The notes: a model not told the origin generated them from the letters alone. DNA of 64,000 nt from CAVXHQ01 sp963789535 (GCA_963789535.1 CAWBKU010000004.1:62001-126000), one strand, 5' to 3'; positions 1 through 9,739 are shown, counted from the first letter of the stretch. Made by a program: numbers and translations.

Positions 1-1
1 A

Positions 2-820
2 TCCGGCATGAGCATCGCCGCGATGAAACGCGCCAACGAGCATAGCCGGCGCCCCTCGGCGCAGGTCGACACGGGCCTCGCCCGCATCTGGGAGGTGATG
101 ACCGCCTGCATCGACCGTGGCCTTGCGACCGACGGGATCCTGCCCGGCGGATTGAAGGTCAAACGCCGGGCAAAGGCGATCCACGAGGCATTGCTCGCCG
201 AACGCGGGATGAACCAGCGCGCGCCGCATACGATCAACGACTGGATGAGCGCCTATGCGATGGCCGTGAACGAAGAGAACGCGGCCGGCGGTCAGGTCGT
301 GACCGCGCCGACCAACGGGGCCGCGGGCGTGGTGCCCGCGACGATCCGCTACTGGCTCGACCATGTGCCGGGCGCCAGCGTGAAGGGCGTCCCCGACTTC
401 CTGCTCACCGCCGCCGCCATCGGCGGCCTGGTGAAATACAACGCCAGCATCTCGGGCGCCGAGGCCGGCTGTCAGGCCGAGGTCGGCAGCGCCGCCGCGA
501 TGGCCGCCGCCGGCCTGTGCGCCGTGATGGGCGGCACGCCTGCACAGGTCGAGAACGCCGCCGAAATCGCCCTCGAACACCACCTCGGCATGACCTGCGA
601 CCCGGTCCGCGGCCTCGTGCAGGTGCCCTGCATCGAACGCAACGGCCTCGGCACCATCAAGGCGGTGTCGGCGGCCAGCCTCGCCCTGCGCGGCGACGGC
701 ACCCACCTCGTCCCGCTCGATGCCGCCATCGAGACGATGCGCCAGACCGGCGCCGACATGAGCGAGAAATACAAGGAGACGGCGCTCGGCGGCCTCGCCG
801 TGAACGTCCCGAACTGCTGA
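2..820 (+). CDS. sdaA: L-serine ammonia-lyase (SdaA), 3' part, cut by window edge
   Basis: This enzyme deaminates L-serine to pyruvate and ammonia using a 4Fe-4S cluster. The frame is open from base 2, so the N-terminal beta domain lies outside the window; about 272 residues of a protein usually near 460 remain. Conserved features are visible: NEENAAGGQVVTAPTNGAAG, then the cluster cysteines in GCQAEVGSA (codon at 470), TCDPVRG (596) and PCIERNG (629). The protein ends in NVPNC; a C-terminal cysteine that reaches the cluster as a built-in competitor is known from bacterial SdaA structures. The ATG at 8 is internal and not the true start. No regulatory information is available because the 5' end is missing. 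Confidence 0.93.
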   Translation, partial: SGMSIAAMKRANEHSRRPSAQVDTGLARIWEVMTACIDRGLATDGILPGGLKVKRRAKAIHEALLAERGMNQRAPHTINDWMSAYAMAVNEENAAGGQVVTAPTNGAAGVVPATIRYWLDHVPGASVKGVPDFLLTAAAIGGLVKYNASISGAEAGCQAEVGSAAAMAAAGLCAVMGGTPAQVENAAEIALEHHLGMTCDPVRGLVQVPCIERNGLGTIKAVSAASLALRGDGTHLVPLDAAIETMRQTGADMSEKYKETALGGLAVNVPNC

Positions 821-863
821 GGCGTCGCAGCGCAATGGCCCGCCGCGCCAAGGTTTCCTCGCG

Positions 864-1790
864 ATGACCGATACCGACCGCCCCTCCCTCGGCATCACCC
901 TGATGCTCGGTTTTTGCGCGACCGCACCGATGATCGACATCGCGGCGAAACTCGCCGCCGATACGATCCCGGTCGGTCAGATCACCGCGTTCCGCTTCGT
1001 CGTTCAGGCCGCGCTGATGGTGCCGCTGCTGCCGCTGCTCGCGCATCGGTTCGCCCTGCCGCCGGGCACCTTTCGACCGCTGGCCTGGCGGGCGCTGTTC
1101 CTCGTCCTGTCGACGTTCTCGTTCGTGTCGGCGATCACCGTCATGCCGGTCGCCGATGCGCTCGCCATCGTCTTCGTCGAGCCGTTCATCCTGCTGATCC
1201 TTGGCGCCGCCCTCTTCGGCGACATCGTCGGGCCGCGGCGGATCGCGGCCTCGGTCACGGGGTTCGCGGGTTCGCTCCTCATCATCCAGCCCAGCATCGT
1301 GGCGTTCGGCGCCGTCGCCCTCTGGCCGCTCGGCACCGCGCTGTTCTTCGCGCTCTACATGCTCGTCACCCGGTCGCTCTCGCGCCGGATGCACCCGGTC
1401 CCGATGCAGTTCCACACAGCCGTCTTTGCCAGTGCGATGTGCCTGCCGGTCATCGTCGCCGCCCGAGGAACGGGCTGGCCCGACTTCGATCCGGTGACGC
1501 CCGCCGGCATCGTCTGGCTCTGGCTCTTCGGCGTCGGCGCGGCCTCGGCGGTGTCGCACATGCTCATGACCTATGCGCTGCGCGCCGCCCCCGCCGCGAC
1601 GCTGGCACCGCTCCACTACCTCGAGATCATCAGCGCCGTGATCCTCGGCTACCTCGTCTTCGGCAACTTTCCGGGACCGCTCACCTGGGCCGGGATCGCG
1701 GTCGTCACCGCGTCGGGCCTTTACATCATCGCGCGCGAACGGCGGCTGGCGATCGCGGCGCGGGCCAGTGCGGCACCTCTGGCCCGGTAA
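864..1790 (+). CDS. EamA/DMT family transporter
   Basis: A 308-aa inner-membrane protein with about ten hydrophobic segments in two EamA halves (roughly residues 10-145 and 155-295), as in the drug/metabolite transporter superfamily. The second half carries the typical PAATLAPLHYLEIISAVILGYLVFG segment pattern of EamA permeases. The substrate cannot be told from the sequence. The start ATG has an AAGG about 9 bases upstream. The 3' end overlaps the convergent thiamine diphosphokinase gene by 65 bases, so the two genes have no room for separate terminators. Confidence 0.85.
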   Translation: MTDTDRPSLGITLMLGFCATAPMIDIAAKLAADTIPVGQITAFRFVVQAALMVPLLPLLAHRFALPPGTFRPLAWRALFLVLSTFSFVSAITVMPVADALAIVFVEPFILLILGAALFGDIVGPRRIAASVTGFAGSLLIIQPSIVAFGAVALWPLGTALFFALYMLVTRSLSRRMHPVPMQFHTAVFASAMCLPVIVAARGTGWPDFDPVTPAGIVWLWLFGVGAASAVSHMLMTYALRAAPAATLAPLHYLEIISAVILGYLVFGNFPGPLTWAGIAVVTASGLYIIARERRLAIAARASAAPLAR

Positions 1791-2439
1791 GGGCGGCGGC
1801 GGCGAGGCCGAGGCAGTCCCCGGGCAGGATCGCCAGCATCGCGGGGGCCCGGGCGCAGAGCGTCACCGGGCCAAGCGCGGCGTTCGAGGTGCCTATCCGC
1901 CTGCCGGGCGCGAAGTCGAGGCCGTCGGTCGGCCAGCGCAGGCCGGTCGAGCCGCATCGCACCGGCGCCATCGGAAACAGCGAAACGAGCGTGCCCGGCG
2001 CCAGTGGCAACGACACCTTCGGCGGACACAGGAACGTGAGGCTGTGCGGCCCGAGCAGGATGCAGCGCCGGTCCGGGTGGACCAGCAAGGCATGCAGCGC
2101 CGCCAGTTCATGATCCAGCCGCCCGCCCGAGAATCCGACCGCGATGACAAGGGGCGCCGCGATATGGCGCAGCGCCTTGTCGAAATCGGTGCTGTCCTGT
2201 TCGGCGACGGGATGCAGCACGTCGGCAAAGGCATCGCGTGCCGCGTCCGACAGGCTGTCCATGTCGCCGATCACCGCGCGCGGGCGCAGTCCTGCTGCCA
2301 GCACCGCGTCCGCCCCGCCATCCGCCGCCACCAGCCCCGGCGCCAGCGTTAACGCAGCGGTAAGACTGGCGGGACTAAGGTTCGCGCCACCGATCAGGGT
2401 GACGGGGCGGTCGCTGTGGATCGATTGGGGAACCGGCAT
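1726..2439 (-). CDS. thiamine diphosphokinase
   Basis: Transfers pyrophosphate from ATP to thiamine, giving the cofactor thiamine diphosphate. The 237-aa protein shows the family signatures: GAxxAADGGAD near residue 40, VIGDMDSL near 60, the DSTDFDKAL motif near 83 and GFSGGRLDHELA near 105. The ATG at 2439 is preferred over the TTG two codons upstream because GAGG lies about 9 bases before it. The gene is convergent with, and overlaps, the DMT transporter. It could be the route by which salvaged thiamine is activated, but no thiamine riboswitch is seen here. Confidence 0.88.
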   Translation of the reverse strand: MPVPQSIHSDRPVTLIGGANLSPASLTAALTLAPGLVAADGGADAVLAAGLRPRAVIGDMDSLSDAARDAFADVLHPVAEQDSTDFDKALRHIAAPLVIAVGFSGGRLDHELAALHALLVHPDRRCILLGPHSLTFLCPPKVSLPLAPGTLVSLFPMAPVRCGSTGLRWPTDGLDFAPGRRIGTSNAALGPVTLCARAPAMLAILPGDCLGLAAAALTGPEVPHWPAPRSPAAVRAR

Positions 2440-2603
2440 CGACAACGATCCTCGCGAAACGGGGGCGACTGTTTCTCATCCGGCGCCAATGCCATAAAAG
2501 GGTCACGAAATGATACCTGTTGCATCCATTTCCCGCGCCGAATTCGCACCTGATCGCTGGTAAACAGACTGTTGCCAAGACCTGACAAGAGCGAGCATTA
2601 ATC

Positions 2604-5177
2604 ATGGTTGGATCGAGCAAGATTTTGACGGTTTCCTACGGGACGTTCTCCTGCACCCTCGAAGGGTTCGAGGACAGCTTCTCGACGATGAAGGCGATTG
2701 CGGAATATTTCCGGGATCTTGCCGCCGACGACCGTTATTTTGGCGCCGAACCCGCGACGCCCGATGCCGACATGCTCGCGCGAATCGCCGAGCGCGAGAT
2801 CGCGCGTCGGGTCGAGGCGCGGACGACCGGCACGAGCATCGTGCTGCGCACCGGTGCCGCCCTGACCGGCGATCTGCCCAAACCCGAGGCGGCCCCGGCC
2901 GAGCCGGATATAGCCCCGGCCCCGGCCGAGAAGGCAGCACCCGACGCGACGGTTGCCGAGGCGACCTCGGACGACCTGACAGACACTCCCGAACAGGCGG
3001 CGCCCGAAGCGGTATCGTCTGGCGCGCCCGCCGAGGCCCCTGACGCGGTGGATGCGTCCGCCGCAGAACTGCTCGCGACGGCCCCGGCGAGCGCGCCCCT
3101 GATGCCGCCGGCGATGCGCGGGCCTGCCTCCTCCGATACGGAGGCGAGGGCACCCCTGCGCCCCGAAACGGCCCCGCCGGCAAACGTCCTGTCGCCGACC
3201 CCGCGGGTCAGCGAGCGCGCCCCCGCCCCCGCCCATCCCGATGCCGAAAGCGTCGCCGCCAAGTTGCAGCGCATTCGCGCCGTCGTCGGTCGGGCAGCAC
3301 CGCTTGCCACCGGCGCCAGCGCGGTGCCCGCCGCCGGCGATGCCGTCCCCGAGGACAGCGACGCCGACGTCGACCTGCCATCCGCCGCAACCCCGGCCCC
3401 GACCCCGACCCCAACTCCGGCCCCAACTCCGGCCCCAACTCCGGCCCCGGTGCAGAGCGCCGTCGCCGCCGCCGTTGCGGCAACCGCCGCCGAAGCAGAG
3501 GCCCCCGTTTCCGAGGCCCCCGATTCCAGGGCCCCCGATTCCAGGGCCCCCGTTGCCGGCGTCCCCGCCCCGAACCGCATCGAAGCGCGTGTCATCAAGA
3601 TGCGCCGCGCCGATTTCGAGGCGGCCGTCAGTGCCGGTGCGCTCGTCGAGGACGAGGACGAGGACGAGACCGCCGAAGCGGGCCCGACCACGCTCAGCGC
3701 CGAGGACGAGGCCGCCCTTCAGGCAGAACTTGCCGCGCTGGAAGACGAAATGACGGACGCGGCGCCTGCTGAAGCAGACCCCGCCGACGACGACTCCGAC
3801 ACCGACGAACCGGTCGAGATCGAGGTCCGCGACGAGAATGACCGCGATCCGGACGAAGCCGAATCTTCGGCAAATTCCGGTGAAGACGTGAGCGACGACG
3901 TCGACCTGGCCGCCGATGCGGACGACGCCGTTGACGCGGACGACGACACAGAGAACGATGCCGACCTCGCCGACCGCGACGAGGATATCGCCGAGGACAA
4001 CTACCGCGAAGCGGTGCGGGCCGTCGCCGACGACGCGGCAGACGAAGGGTCCGAGGACGACGCGGTGGCCGGGCACGAGGGCGCCGACGCGTCGGTCTTC
4101 GGCGATGCCGGTGCACAGGACGCGACCCGGACCCCCGGCGCGGATCTCGCGACCGCTGCACCCGCACTCTCCGACACCATCCGTGCCGCCTTGGCGGCTT
4201 CTCTGGCCGGTGCGGATGCGGATGACGCCGACGGGACGGTCGACAATCTGTTCGCAGGTGACGACGACGCTGCGGACGACGATTTCTACGGCGCGGACGG
4301 CGCCGATGACGACGCGGAAGAGGCCGACACAGGCGATCACGACGTCGACGCCGCCGACGCAGGCGAGGTGGCCGCCGAATCGGCGACGCCCGACGACATC
4401 GGTCCCGGCGAAGACGACACGACGCCCCGAACCGACGCCACCGCCGAAGACGCGCAGCCGCCGCGGCCGCGCCGGGTCCGTCTGCCGGTCGACATGGATG
4501 AGGACGACGCCGATCTGGCGCGGATCGCCGATCAGACCGACGCCGAGATGGAGGCACCCGCGAACCGCAACCGCCGCGACGCCATCCACCAGCTCAAGGC
4601 CGCCGTCGCCGCGACCGAGGCCGCGCGGCTGCTGGGCGAAGAGCCTGTGGTCGCCGAGGAAGAGGACCGCAACGAGACCGCGTTCCGCGACGATCTGCAA
4701 CAGGTGGTCCGGCCGCGCCGTCCGGTCCGCTCGGACATGCCCGAGGTGCGCACCGAACGGCCGCGCCCCGCACCGCTGAAACTCGTGGCCTCGCAGCGGG
4801 TCGACGCCCCTGTCACCGCGCCGCAGTCCCATGCGCCGGTGCGCCCGCGCCGCGTGTCGGTCAACGAGGTGCCGGGCACGCCGGCCACCGGCGGATCATC
4901 GTTCTCGGATTTTGCCGCCGACATGGGCGCGCAGGGACTGGGCGACCTGATGGAGGCGGCGGCGGCCCATACCGCCTTCGTCGACGGCTACGAGGACTTC
5001 TCGCGCCCGCAACTGATGAGCAAGATCGCCGAGGCGTCGACCGAAACATGGAGTCGCGAGGACGGGCTGCGCGCGTTCGGCGCGCTGCTGCGGCAGGGAC
5101 GCCTGACCAAGGTGCGCAACGGCCGCTTCGCCGTCTCGGGCGACACGCGCTTCAACCCCGAGCGTCGCGCGGGCTAG
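2604..5177 (+). CDS. large acidic, mostly disordered protein with conserved ends
   Basis: An 857-aa protein that I recognise as a type found in Rhodobacterales but without an established function; some databases label such proteins CheA-like or lipoprotein without good reason. The N-terminal 75 residues (ILTVSYGTFSCTLEGFEDSF, EYFRDLAADDRYFGAEP) and the C-terminal 90 (FSRPQLMSKIAE, ALLRQGRLTKVRNGRFAVS, looking like a small winged-helix fold) appear folded. Between them lies a long Ala/Asp/Glu/Pro-rich stretch with very high acidic content and short repeats (PTPAPTPAP at 3390-3447, PDSRAP twice at 3521-3551). No signal peptide or membrane segment. The ribosome binding site is weak. Function unknown; a scaffold or nucleic-acid-associated role is only a guess. 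Confidence 0.8.
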   Translation: MVGSSKILTVSYGTFSCTLEGFEDSFSTMKAIAEYFRDLAADDRYFGAEPATPDADMLARIAEREIARRVEARTTGTSIVLRTGAALTGDLPKPEAAPAEPDIAPAPAEKAAPDATVAEATSDDLTDTPEQAAPEAVSSGAPAEAPDAVDASAAELLATAPASAPLMPPAMRGPASSDTEARAPLRPETAPPANVLSPTPRVSERAPAPAHPDAESVAAKLQRIRAVVGRAAPLATGASAVPAAGDAVPEDSDADVDLPSAATPAPTPTPTPAPTPAPTPAPVQSAVAAAVAATAAEAEAPVSEAPDSRAPDSRAPVAGVPAPNRIEARVIKMRRADFEAAVSAGALVEDEDEDETAEAGPTTLSAEDEAALQAELAALEDEMTDAAPAEADPADDDSDTDEPVEIEVRDENDRDPDEAESSANSGEDVSDDVDLAADADDAVDADDDTENDADLADRDEDIAEDNYREAVRAVADDAADEGSEDDAVAGHEGADASVFGDAGAQDATRTPGADLATAAPALSDTIRAALAASLAGADADDADGTVDNLFAGDDDAADDDFYGADGADDDAEEADTGDHDVDAADAGEVAAESATPDDIGPGEDDTTPRTDATAEDAQPPRPRRVRLPVDMDEDDADLARIADQTDAEMEAPANRNRRDAIHQLKAAVAATEAARLLGEEPVVAEEEDRNETAFRDDLQQVVRPRRPVRSDMPEVRTERPRPAPLKLVASQRVDAPVTAPQSHAPVRPRRVSVNEVPGTPATGGSSFSDFAADMGAQGLGDLMEAAAAHTAFVDGYEDFSRPQLMSKIAEASTETWSREDGLRAFGALLRQGRLTKVRNGRFAVSGDTRFNPERRAG

Positions 5178-5334
5178 GCGGGGATCATCTCGGGGAGTGC
5201 GGGGGGCGGCGGGGAAACCCGCCGCCCTCTCTTCACCGGGCGGCGCCGGTGGCCGGTTGCGGACCCTGTCGGGCGACAAAATCTTCGACTTTGCGCCGGG
5301 CGGGCGTTGTCGCCGCATCGTGAACCCGGCGGCG

Positions 5335-5562
5335 TCAGTCCTCTGGCGGCGCGTCCGGGTCGCCCTTGCCGACGCCGCGGAACACCGCGCGGAACGGTAT
5401 CGCCCAGAGGACACCGAGCGATGCGTAAATCGCCAGTTCGATCAGGACGTTGGGCCGTGGCAGCGCCGCGACCGCGACCCAGGTCACCACGATATAGAGC
5501 GGCAGTCCGACGAGCAGGATCACCAGCGACCAGCGGCGGCGTTGTTTGTAGGACAGGGCCAT
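5335..5562 (-). CDS. DUF2842 small membrane protein
   Basis: A 75-aa protein beginning MALSYKQRRRWSLVILLVGLP with two hydrophobic segments (about residues 12-33 and 40-58) and a short polar tail, matching the alphaproteobacterial DUF2842 family. Its ATG shares one base with the purA stop codon (TGATG), so it is translationally coupled to purA. The function of the family is unknown. It was buried as the tail of a longer open frame running through purA, but the hydrophobic pattern and the coupling identify the real gene. Confidence 0.8.
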   Translation of the reverse strand: MALSYKQRRRWSLVILLVGLPLYIVVTWVAVAALPRPNVLIELAIYASLGVLWAIPFRAVFRGVGKGDPDAPPED

Positions 5563-6854
5563 CAGTCGGCAAACGGATCGGTGACGAGGATGGTGTCCTC
5601 GCGTTCGGGCGATGTCGACAGCAGCGCCACGGGGCAGCCGATCAGTTCCTCGACCCGGCGGACGTATTTGATCGCTTCGGCGGGCAGATCGGCCCAACTG
5701 CGCGCCCCTTCGGTCGAGTGCGACCAGCCGGGCATCTCCTCGTAGACCGGCCTGCAGCGCGCCTGATGGTCGGCGGCGATCGGCAGATGGTCGAGGGTCG
5801 CGCCGTCCAGCGTATAGCCGGTGCAGATCCTCAGCGTCTCGAACCCGTCGAGCACGTCGAGCTTGGTCAGCGCGATCCCGTTCACCCCCGATGTGGCGCA
5901 GGTCTGCCGCACGAGGACCGCGTCGAACCAGCCGCAGCGCCGCTTGCGCCCGGTGACGGTGCCGAATTCGTGACCCCGTTCGCCCAGCCGCGCGCCATCG
6001 GCGTCGTGCAGTTCGGCCGGAAACGGCCCCTCGCCGACGCGGGTGGTATAGGCCTTGACGATACCGAGAACGAAGTCGATGGCCCCCGGTCCGATGCCGG
6101 TGCCGGTGGCGGCCTGCCCCGCGATCACGTTCGACGAGGTGACGAAGGGATAGGTGCCGAAGTCGATGTCGAGGAGCGCGCCCTGCGCCCCCTCGAACAG
6201 GATGCGCTTGCCCGCGCGACGCTCTTCGTTCAGCACCTTCCACACCGGGCCCGCATATTCGAGGACGACGGGCGCGATCTCGCGCAGCGAGGCGATGAGC
6301 GCATCGCGGTCGATCGGCGGCAGGCCGAGACCCCGGCGCAGCGCGTCGTGGTGCACAAGCGCCCGGTCGACCCGCAACTCGAGCGTGGCGGCATCGGCCA
6401 GATCCGCGACCCGGACCGAGCGGCGCCCCACCTTGTCCTCGTAGGCCGGGCCGATGCCGCGCCCGGTGGTGCCGATCCGCGCGACGGAGTTCTGCGCCTC
6501 GCGGGCGCGGTCCAGTTCGCCGTGGATCGGCAGGATCAGCGGGCAGTTTTCGGCGATCATCAGCGTCTCGGGCGTGATCTCGACCCCCTGCCCGCGCAGA
6601 CCCTCGATCTCCTTCTTCAGGTGCCATGGGTCGAGCACCACGCCATTGCCGATCACCGAGAGCTTGCCGCCGCGCACGATGCCGGAGGGCAGCAGCGACA
6701 GCTTGAACACCACCCCGTCGACGACCAGCGTATGGCCCGCGTTGTGACCGCCCTGGAACCGGGCGATGATGTCGGCCCGCTCGGAGAGCCAGTCCACGAT
6801 CTTGCCCTTTCCTTCGTCGCCCCACTGGGCGCCGACGACGACGACGTTGGCCAT
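5562..6854 (-). CDS. purA: adenylosuccinate synthase
   Basis: Catalyses the GTP-dependent condensation of IMP and aspartate to adenylosuccinate, the first committed step to AMP. The 430-aa length is standard. Visible motifs are GAQWGDEGKGK at the N-terminus (GTP loop), FQGGHNAGHT, GTTGRGIGPAYEDK and, near the C-terminus, LTKLDVLDG. The start at 6854 (MANVVVVG) is chosen over an upstream in-frame codon because GAGAGGA lies 5 bases before it. Transcription runs on into the DUF2842 gene. Confidence 0.97.
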   Translation of the reverse strand: MANVVVVGAQWGDEGKGKIVDWLSERADIIARFQGGHNAGHTLVVDGVVFKLSLLPSGIVRGGKLSVIGNGVVLDPWHLKKEIEGLRGQGVEITPETLMIAENCPLILPIHGELDRAREAQNSVARIGTTGRGIGPAYEDKVGRRSVRVADLADAATLELRVDRALVHHDALRRGLGLPPIDRDALIASLREIAPVVLEYAGPVWKVLNEERRAGKRILFEGAQGALLDIDFGTYPFVTSSNVIAGQAATGTGIGPGAIDFVLGIVKAYTTRVGEGPFPAELHDADGARLGERGHEFGTVTGRKRRCGWFDAVLVRQTCATSGVNGIALTKLDVLDGFETLRICTGYTLDGATLDHLPIAADHQARCRPVYEEMPGWSHSTEGARSWADLPAEAIKYVRRVEELIGCPVALLSTSPEREDTILVTDPFAD

Positions 6855-7066
6855 GACATTCCTCTCGCGGTGCAACCGCAGGCTTCATATCGGGCGACGG
6901 GCGGCGGCGAAACCGTTAATCGTCGGCAGGGCGCGGGACGACGTCGCTGTCCGCCGCAGACCGGCGGGCGCGACGCCGCTCTGCGGTGGACAGCGGCGCG
7001 CGCGCTTGCCATCCTGCGCCGGACGCGCCACTGCGGCGCCTGCCGACACCGAATAGGAACGATCCG

Positions 7067-7462
7067 ATGGGATTTCTGCTGCGCTGGCTCTTTGCCTTCC
7101 TGTTGCTCGCCGCGACCTACAACCCCACGCGCTGGAACGTCGTGCGCTGGGGCACTGACAATTTCGACCGGCAGTTGCCGCTCGTCGTGCTCGCGGCGCT
7201 GGTGCTGCTGATCGGCTATATCATCTATCTGCGCGCCACCCTGCGCTCGATCGGCATGTTCGGGATGCTGCTCATCCTCGCGGTGGTCGGGACCGTGATC
7301 TGGGTGCTCTACGATCAGGGCTGGGTCAGCCTCGAGAACCCGACCGTGAACACCTGGATCGCCGTCGTGGCCCTCAGCCTCGTGCTGGCCGTCGGACTGT
7401 CGTGGTCGATCGTGCGCCGCAAGCTCTCGGGTCAGGCGGATGTCGACGACGTCGACGAATAG
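7067..7462 (+). CDS. small four-helix membrane protein (DUF6524-like)
   Basis: A 131-aa protein with four predicted membrane segments (about residues 4-18, 38-55, 62-80, 95-115) and an acidic tail ending DVDDVDE. The start MGFLLRWLFAFLLLAATYNPT with AGGA 8 bases upstream matches a small family found in Rhodobacterales that I believe is DUF6524; that family name is from memory and less certain than the gene itself. It lies alone between divergent purA and secG. No function is known. Confidence 0.72.
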   Translation: MGFLLRWLFAFLLLAATYNPTRWNVVRWGTDNFDRQLPLVVLAALVLLIGYIIYLRATLRSIGMFGMLLILAVVGTVIWVLYDQGWVSLENPTVNTWIAVVALSLVLAVGLSWSIVRRKLSGQADVDDVDE

Positions 7463-7562
7463 TCGCGACACCCGTGTGCCCGACAGCCGCCCGCCGAGTT
7501 AGGGGTTGCGAGGGCGGGGCGGGACTTCTAGACACGGCGCGTTCAGAGCGGAAAGCGCACCC

Positions 7563-7922
7563 ATGGAAAACGTCGTCCTCATCGTCCATCTGATCCTCGC
7601 GCTGGGTCTGATCGGGGTGGTGCTGTTGCAACGCTCCGAAGGCGGCGGTCTGGGGATGGGCGGCGGCGGGGCGACGACGGGCCGGCCGGCGGCGACGGCA
7701 CTCGGCAAGGTGACGTGGGGCCTTGCCGGCGCGTTCATCGTGACCTCGATGGCGCTGACGATCTTTGCGGCGGACAAGGCGTCGGACGCCTCGGTCGTGG
7801 ACCGCGGCGATCTGGTGCCGCCCGCCGCGCAAGAGACCGTGCCGACCACACCCGACCTTGGCGACACCCTCCTGCCGCCCACCGCCGGCGACAGCGGTCC
7901 GGTCGTGCCGGACGCGAACTGA
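7563..7922 (+). CDS. secG: preprotein translocase subunit SecG
   Basis: SecG is the small accessory subunit of the SecYEG channel in the inner membrane. The 119-aa protein has two membrane helices (about 3-23 and 50-70) around the typical LLQRSEGGGLGMGGGG loop. The cytosolic or periplasmic tail of about 45 residues is Pro/Asp/Thr-rich, longer than in E. coli but usual in alphaproteobacteria. A GCGGAAAG stretch precedes the ATG. pyrG follows 173 bases downstream on the same strand, a common arrangement in this order. Confidence 0.92.
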   Translation: MENVVLIVHLILALGLIGVVLLQRSEGGGLGMGGGGATTGRPAATALGKVTWGLAGAFIVTSMALTIFAADKASDASVVDRGDLVPPAAQETVPTTPDLGDTLLPPTAGDSGPVVPDAN

Positions 7923-8052
7923 TCGTTTCCACAACTTCTGGGTGGGGCGCGGGGACCGGCCCCGAAATCTGGGGGCGATTGCAGTGCCTCGCCTTGCGCC
8001 CGGCCCGCTTTTCCGACTATTCTCAAATCCCGTGATACCGCTCGGATCTCTC

Positions 8053-8064
8053 TGACGCGCGTCA
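8053..8064. promoter_or_regulatory. 12-bp palindrome upstream of pyrG
   Basis: TGACGCGCGTCA is a perfect palindrome ending 31 bases before the pyrG start codon. The position would suit an operator or a site in the untranslated leader. No convincing -35/-10 pair is recognisable around it, and GC-rich palindromes of this length are not rare, so this is a weak call. Confidence 0.3.
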
Positions 8065-8095
8065 CCCGATCTGGGCGAAACACGGGGAACTTTCC

Positions 8096-9739
8096 ATGGC
8101 GCGATATGTCTTCATCACCGGCGGGGTGGTCTCTTCGCTGGGCAAGGGTCTGGCCTCCGCCGCCCTTGGCGCGCTGTTGCAGGCCCGGGGGTTCACGGTG
8201 CGCCTGCGCAAGCTCGACCCCTACCTCAACGTCGATCCCGGCACGATGTCGCCGTTCGAGCATGGCGAGGTCTTCGTCACCGACGACGGCGCCGAGACCG
8301 ACCTCGACCTCGGCCACTACGAGCGGTTCACCGGGGTGGCGGCGCGGGCGACCGATTCGATCTCGTCGGGACGGGTCTATTCCACCGTTCTGGAAAAGGA
8401 GCGGCGCGGCGATTACCTGGGCAAGACGATCCAGGTCATTCCGCATGTCACGAACGAAATCAAGGACTTCATCGACATCGGCGACGATGAGGTCGATTTC
8501 ATGCTGTGCGAGATCGGCGGCACCGTCGGCGATATCGAGGGCCTGCCCTTCTTCGAGGCGATCCGGCAGTTCGCGCAGGACAAGCCGCGCGGTCAGTGCA
8601 TCTTCATGCACCTGACCCTGCTGCCCTATCTTGCCGCCAGCGGCGAGTTGAAGACCAAGCCGACGCAGCATTCGGTCAAGGAACTGCGCTCGATCGGGTT
8701 GCAGCCCGACGTCCTCGTCTGCCGCTCAGAGCATCCGATCCCGGAAAAGGAACGCGCCAAGATCGCGCTCTTCTGCAACGTGCGCCTCGAGGCGGTGATC
8801 CCGGCCTATGACCTGAAGTCGATCTACGAGGCACCGCTCGCCTATCACCGCGCGGGCCTCGACCAGGCGGTGCTGGATGCGTTCCAGATCACCCCCGCGC
8901 CCAAGCCGAACCTCGCGCGGTGGGAGGACGTGATGGACCGCCTGACACGCACCGACGGCGAGGTGCGGGTCGCCATCGTCGGCAAATACACGCAGCTCGA
9001 GGATGCCTACAAGAGCATCGCCGAGGCGCTGACCCATGGCGGCATGGCCAACCGGGTGAAGGTGCGGATCGACTGGGTCGACGCCGAACTCTTCGAGCGC
9101 GAGGACGCGGGGCCGCATTTGCAGGGGTTCCACGCGATTCTGGTGCCCGGCGGTTTCGGCGAGCGCGGCACCGAGGGCAAGATCAAGGCGGCGCAATTCG
9201 CGAGGCTGCGCGGCATTCCCTATCTCGGCATCTGTCTCGGGATGCAGATGGCGGTTATCGAGGCGGCGCGCAACGTGACGGGCCTCGCCGCCGCCGGGTC
9301 CGAGGAATTCGACCACGAGGTCGGCAAGAAGCGGTTCGAGCCGGTGGTCTATCACCTCAAGGAATGGGTGAAGGGCAACCACACCGTCAGCCGCAAGATG
9401 AGCGACGACAAGGGCGGGACGATGCGTCTGGGGGCCTATTCGGCAAGCCTGACGCCGGGGTCGAAGGTGGCCGAAGTCTATGGTACGACCGCGATCGAGG
9501 AGCGGCACCGGCACCGCTATGAGGTGGACACGAAATATCGCGCGGCGCTCGAGGCCGAGGGGCTATGCTTTTCGGGCATGTCGCCGGACGGGCGCCTGCC
9601 CGAGATCGTCGAGTGGAAGGACCATCCCTGGTTCATCGGCGTGCAGTTCCATCCGGAGTTGAAGTCCAAGCCGTTCGCACCGCATCCGCTGTTCGCGGAT
9701 TTCGTCCGCGCGGCGGTGGAGACGTCCCGGCTGGTATAG
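8096..9739 (+). CDS. pyrG: CTP synthase
   Basis: Converts UTP to CTP using ATP and glutamine. The 547-aa protein has the full two-domain layout: the N-terminal synthetase with GGVVSSLGKGLASA (P-loop, residues 8-21), PYLNVDPGTMSPFEHGEVFVTDDGAETDLDLGHYERF, and the C-terminal class I glutaminase with the nucleophile in GICLGMQMAV (about residue 382) and the His-Glu of QFHPEL near 519. GGGGAA lies before the ATG. Two short hairpins follow the stop codon. Confidence 0.97.
   Translation: MARYVFITGGVVSSLGKGLASAALGALLQARGFTVRLRKLDPYLNVDPGTMSPFEHGEVFVTDDGAETDLDLGHYERFTGVAARATDSISSGRVYSTVLEKERRGDYLGKTIQVIPHVTNEIKDFIDIGDDEVDFMLCEIGGTVGDIEGLPFFEAIRQFAQDKPRGQCIFMHLTLLPYLAASGELKTKPTQHSVKELRSIGLQPDVLVCRSEHPIPEKERAKIALFCNVRLEAVIPAYDLKSIYEAPLAYHRAGLDQAVLDAFQITPAPKPNLARWEDVMDRLTRTDGEVRVAIVGKYTQLEDAYKSIAEALTHGGMANRVKVRIDWVDAELFEREDAGPHLQGFHAILVPGGFGERGTEGKIKAAQFARLRGIPYLGICLGMQMAVIEAARNVTGLAAAGSEEFDHEVGKKRFEPVVYHLKEWVKGNHTVSRKMSDDKGGTMRLGAYSASLTPGSKVAEVYGTTAIEERHRHRYEVDTKYRAALEAEGLCFSGMSPDGRLPEIVEWKDHPWFIGVQFHPELKSKPFAPHPLFADFVRAAVETSRLV

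Noticed and set aside
2598..4832. A 744-residue Gly/Arg-rich minus-strand protein
   Set aside because: Antisense shadow of the acidic protein gene, created by GC-rich codons; no start site or family features.
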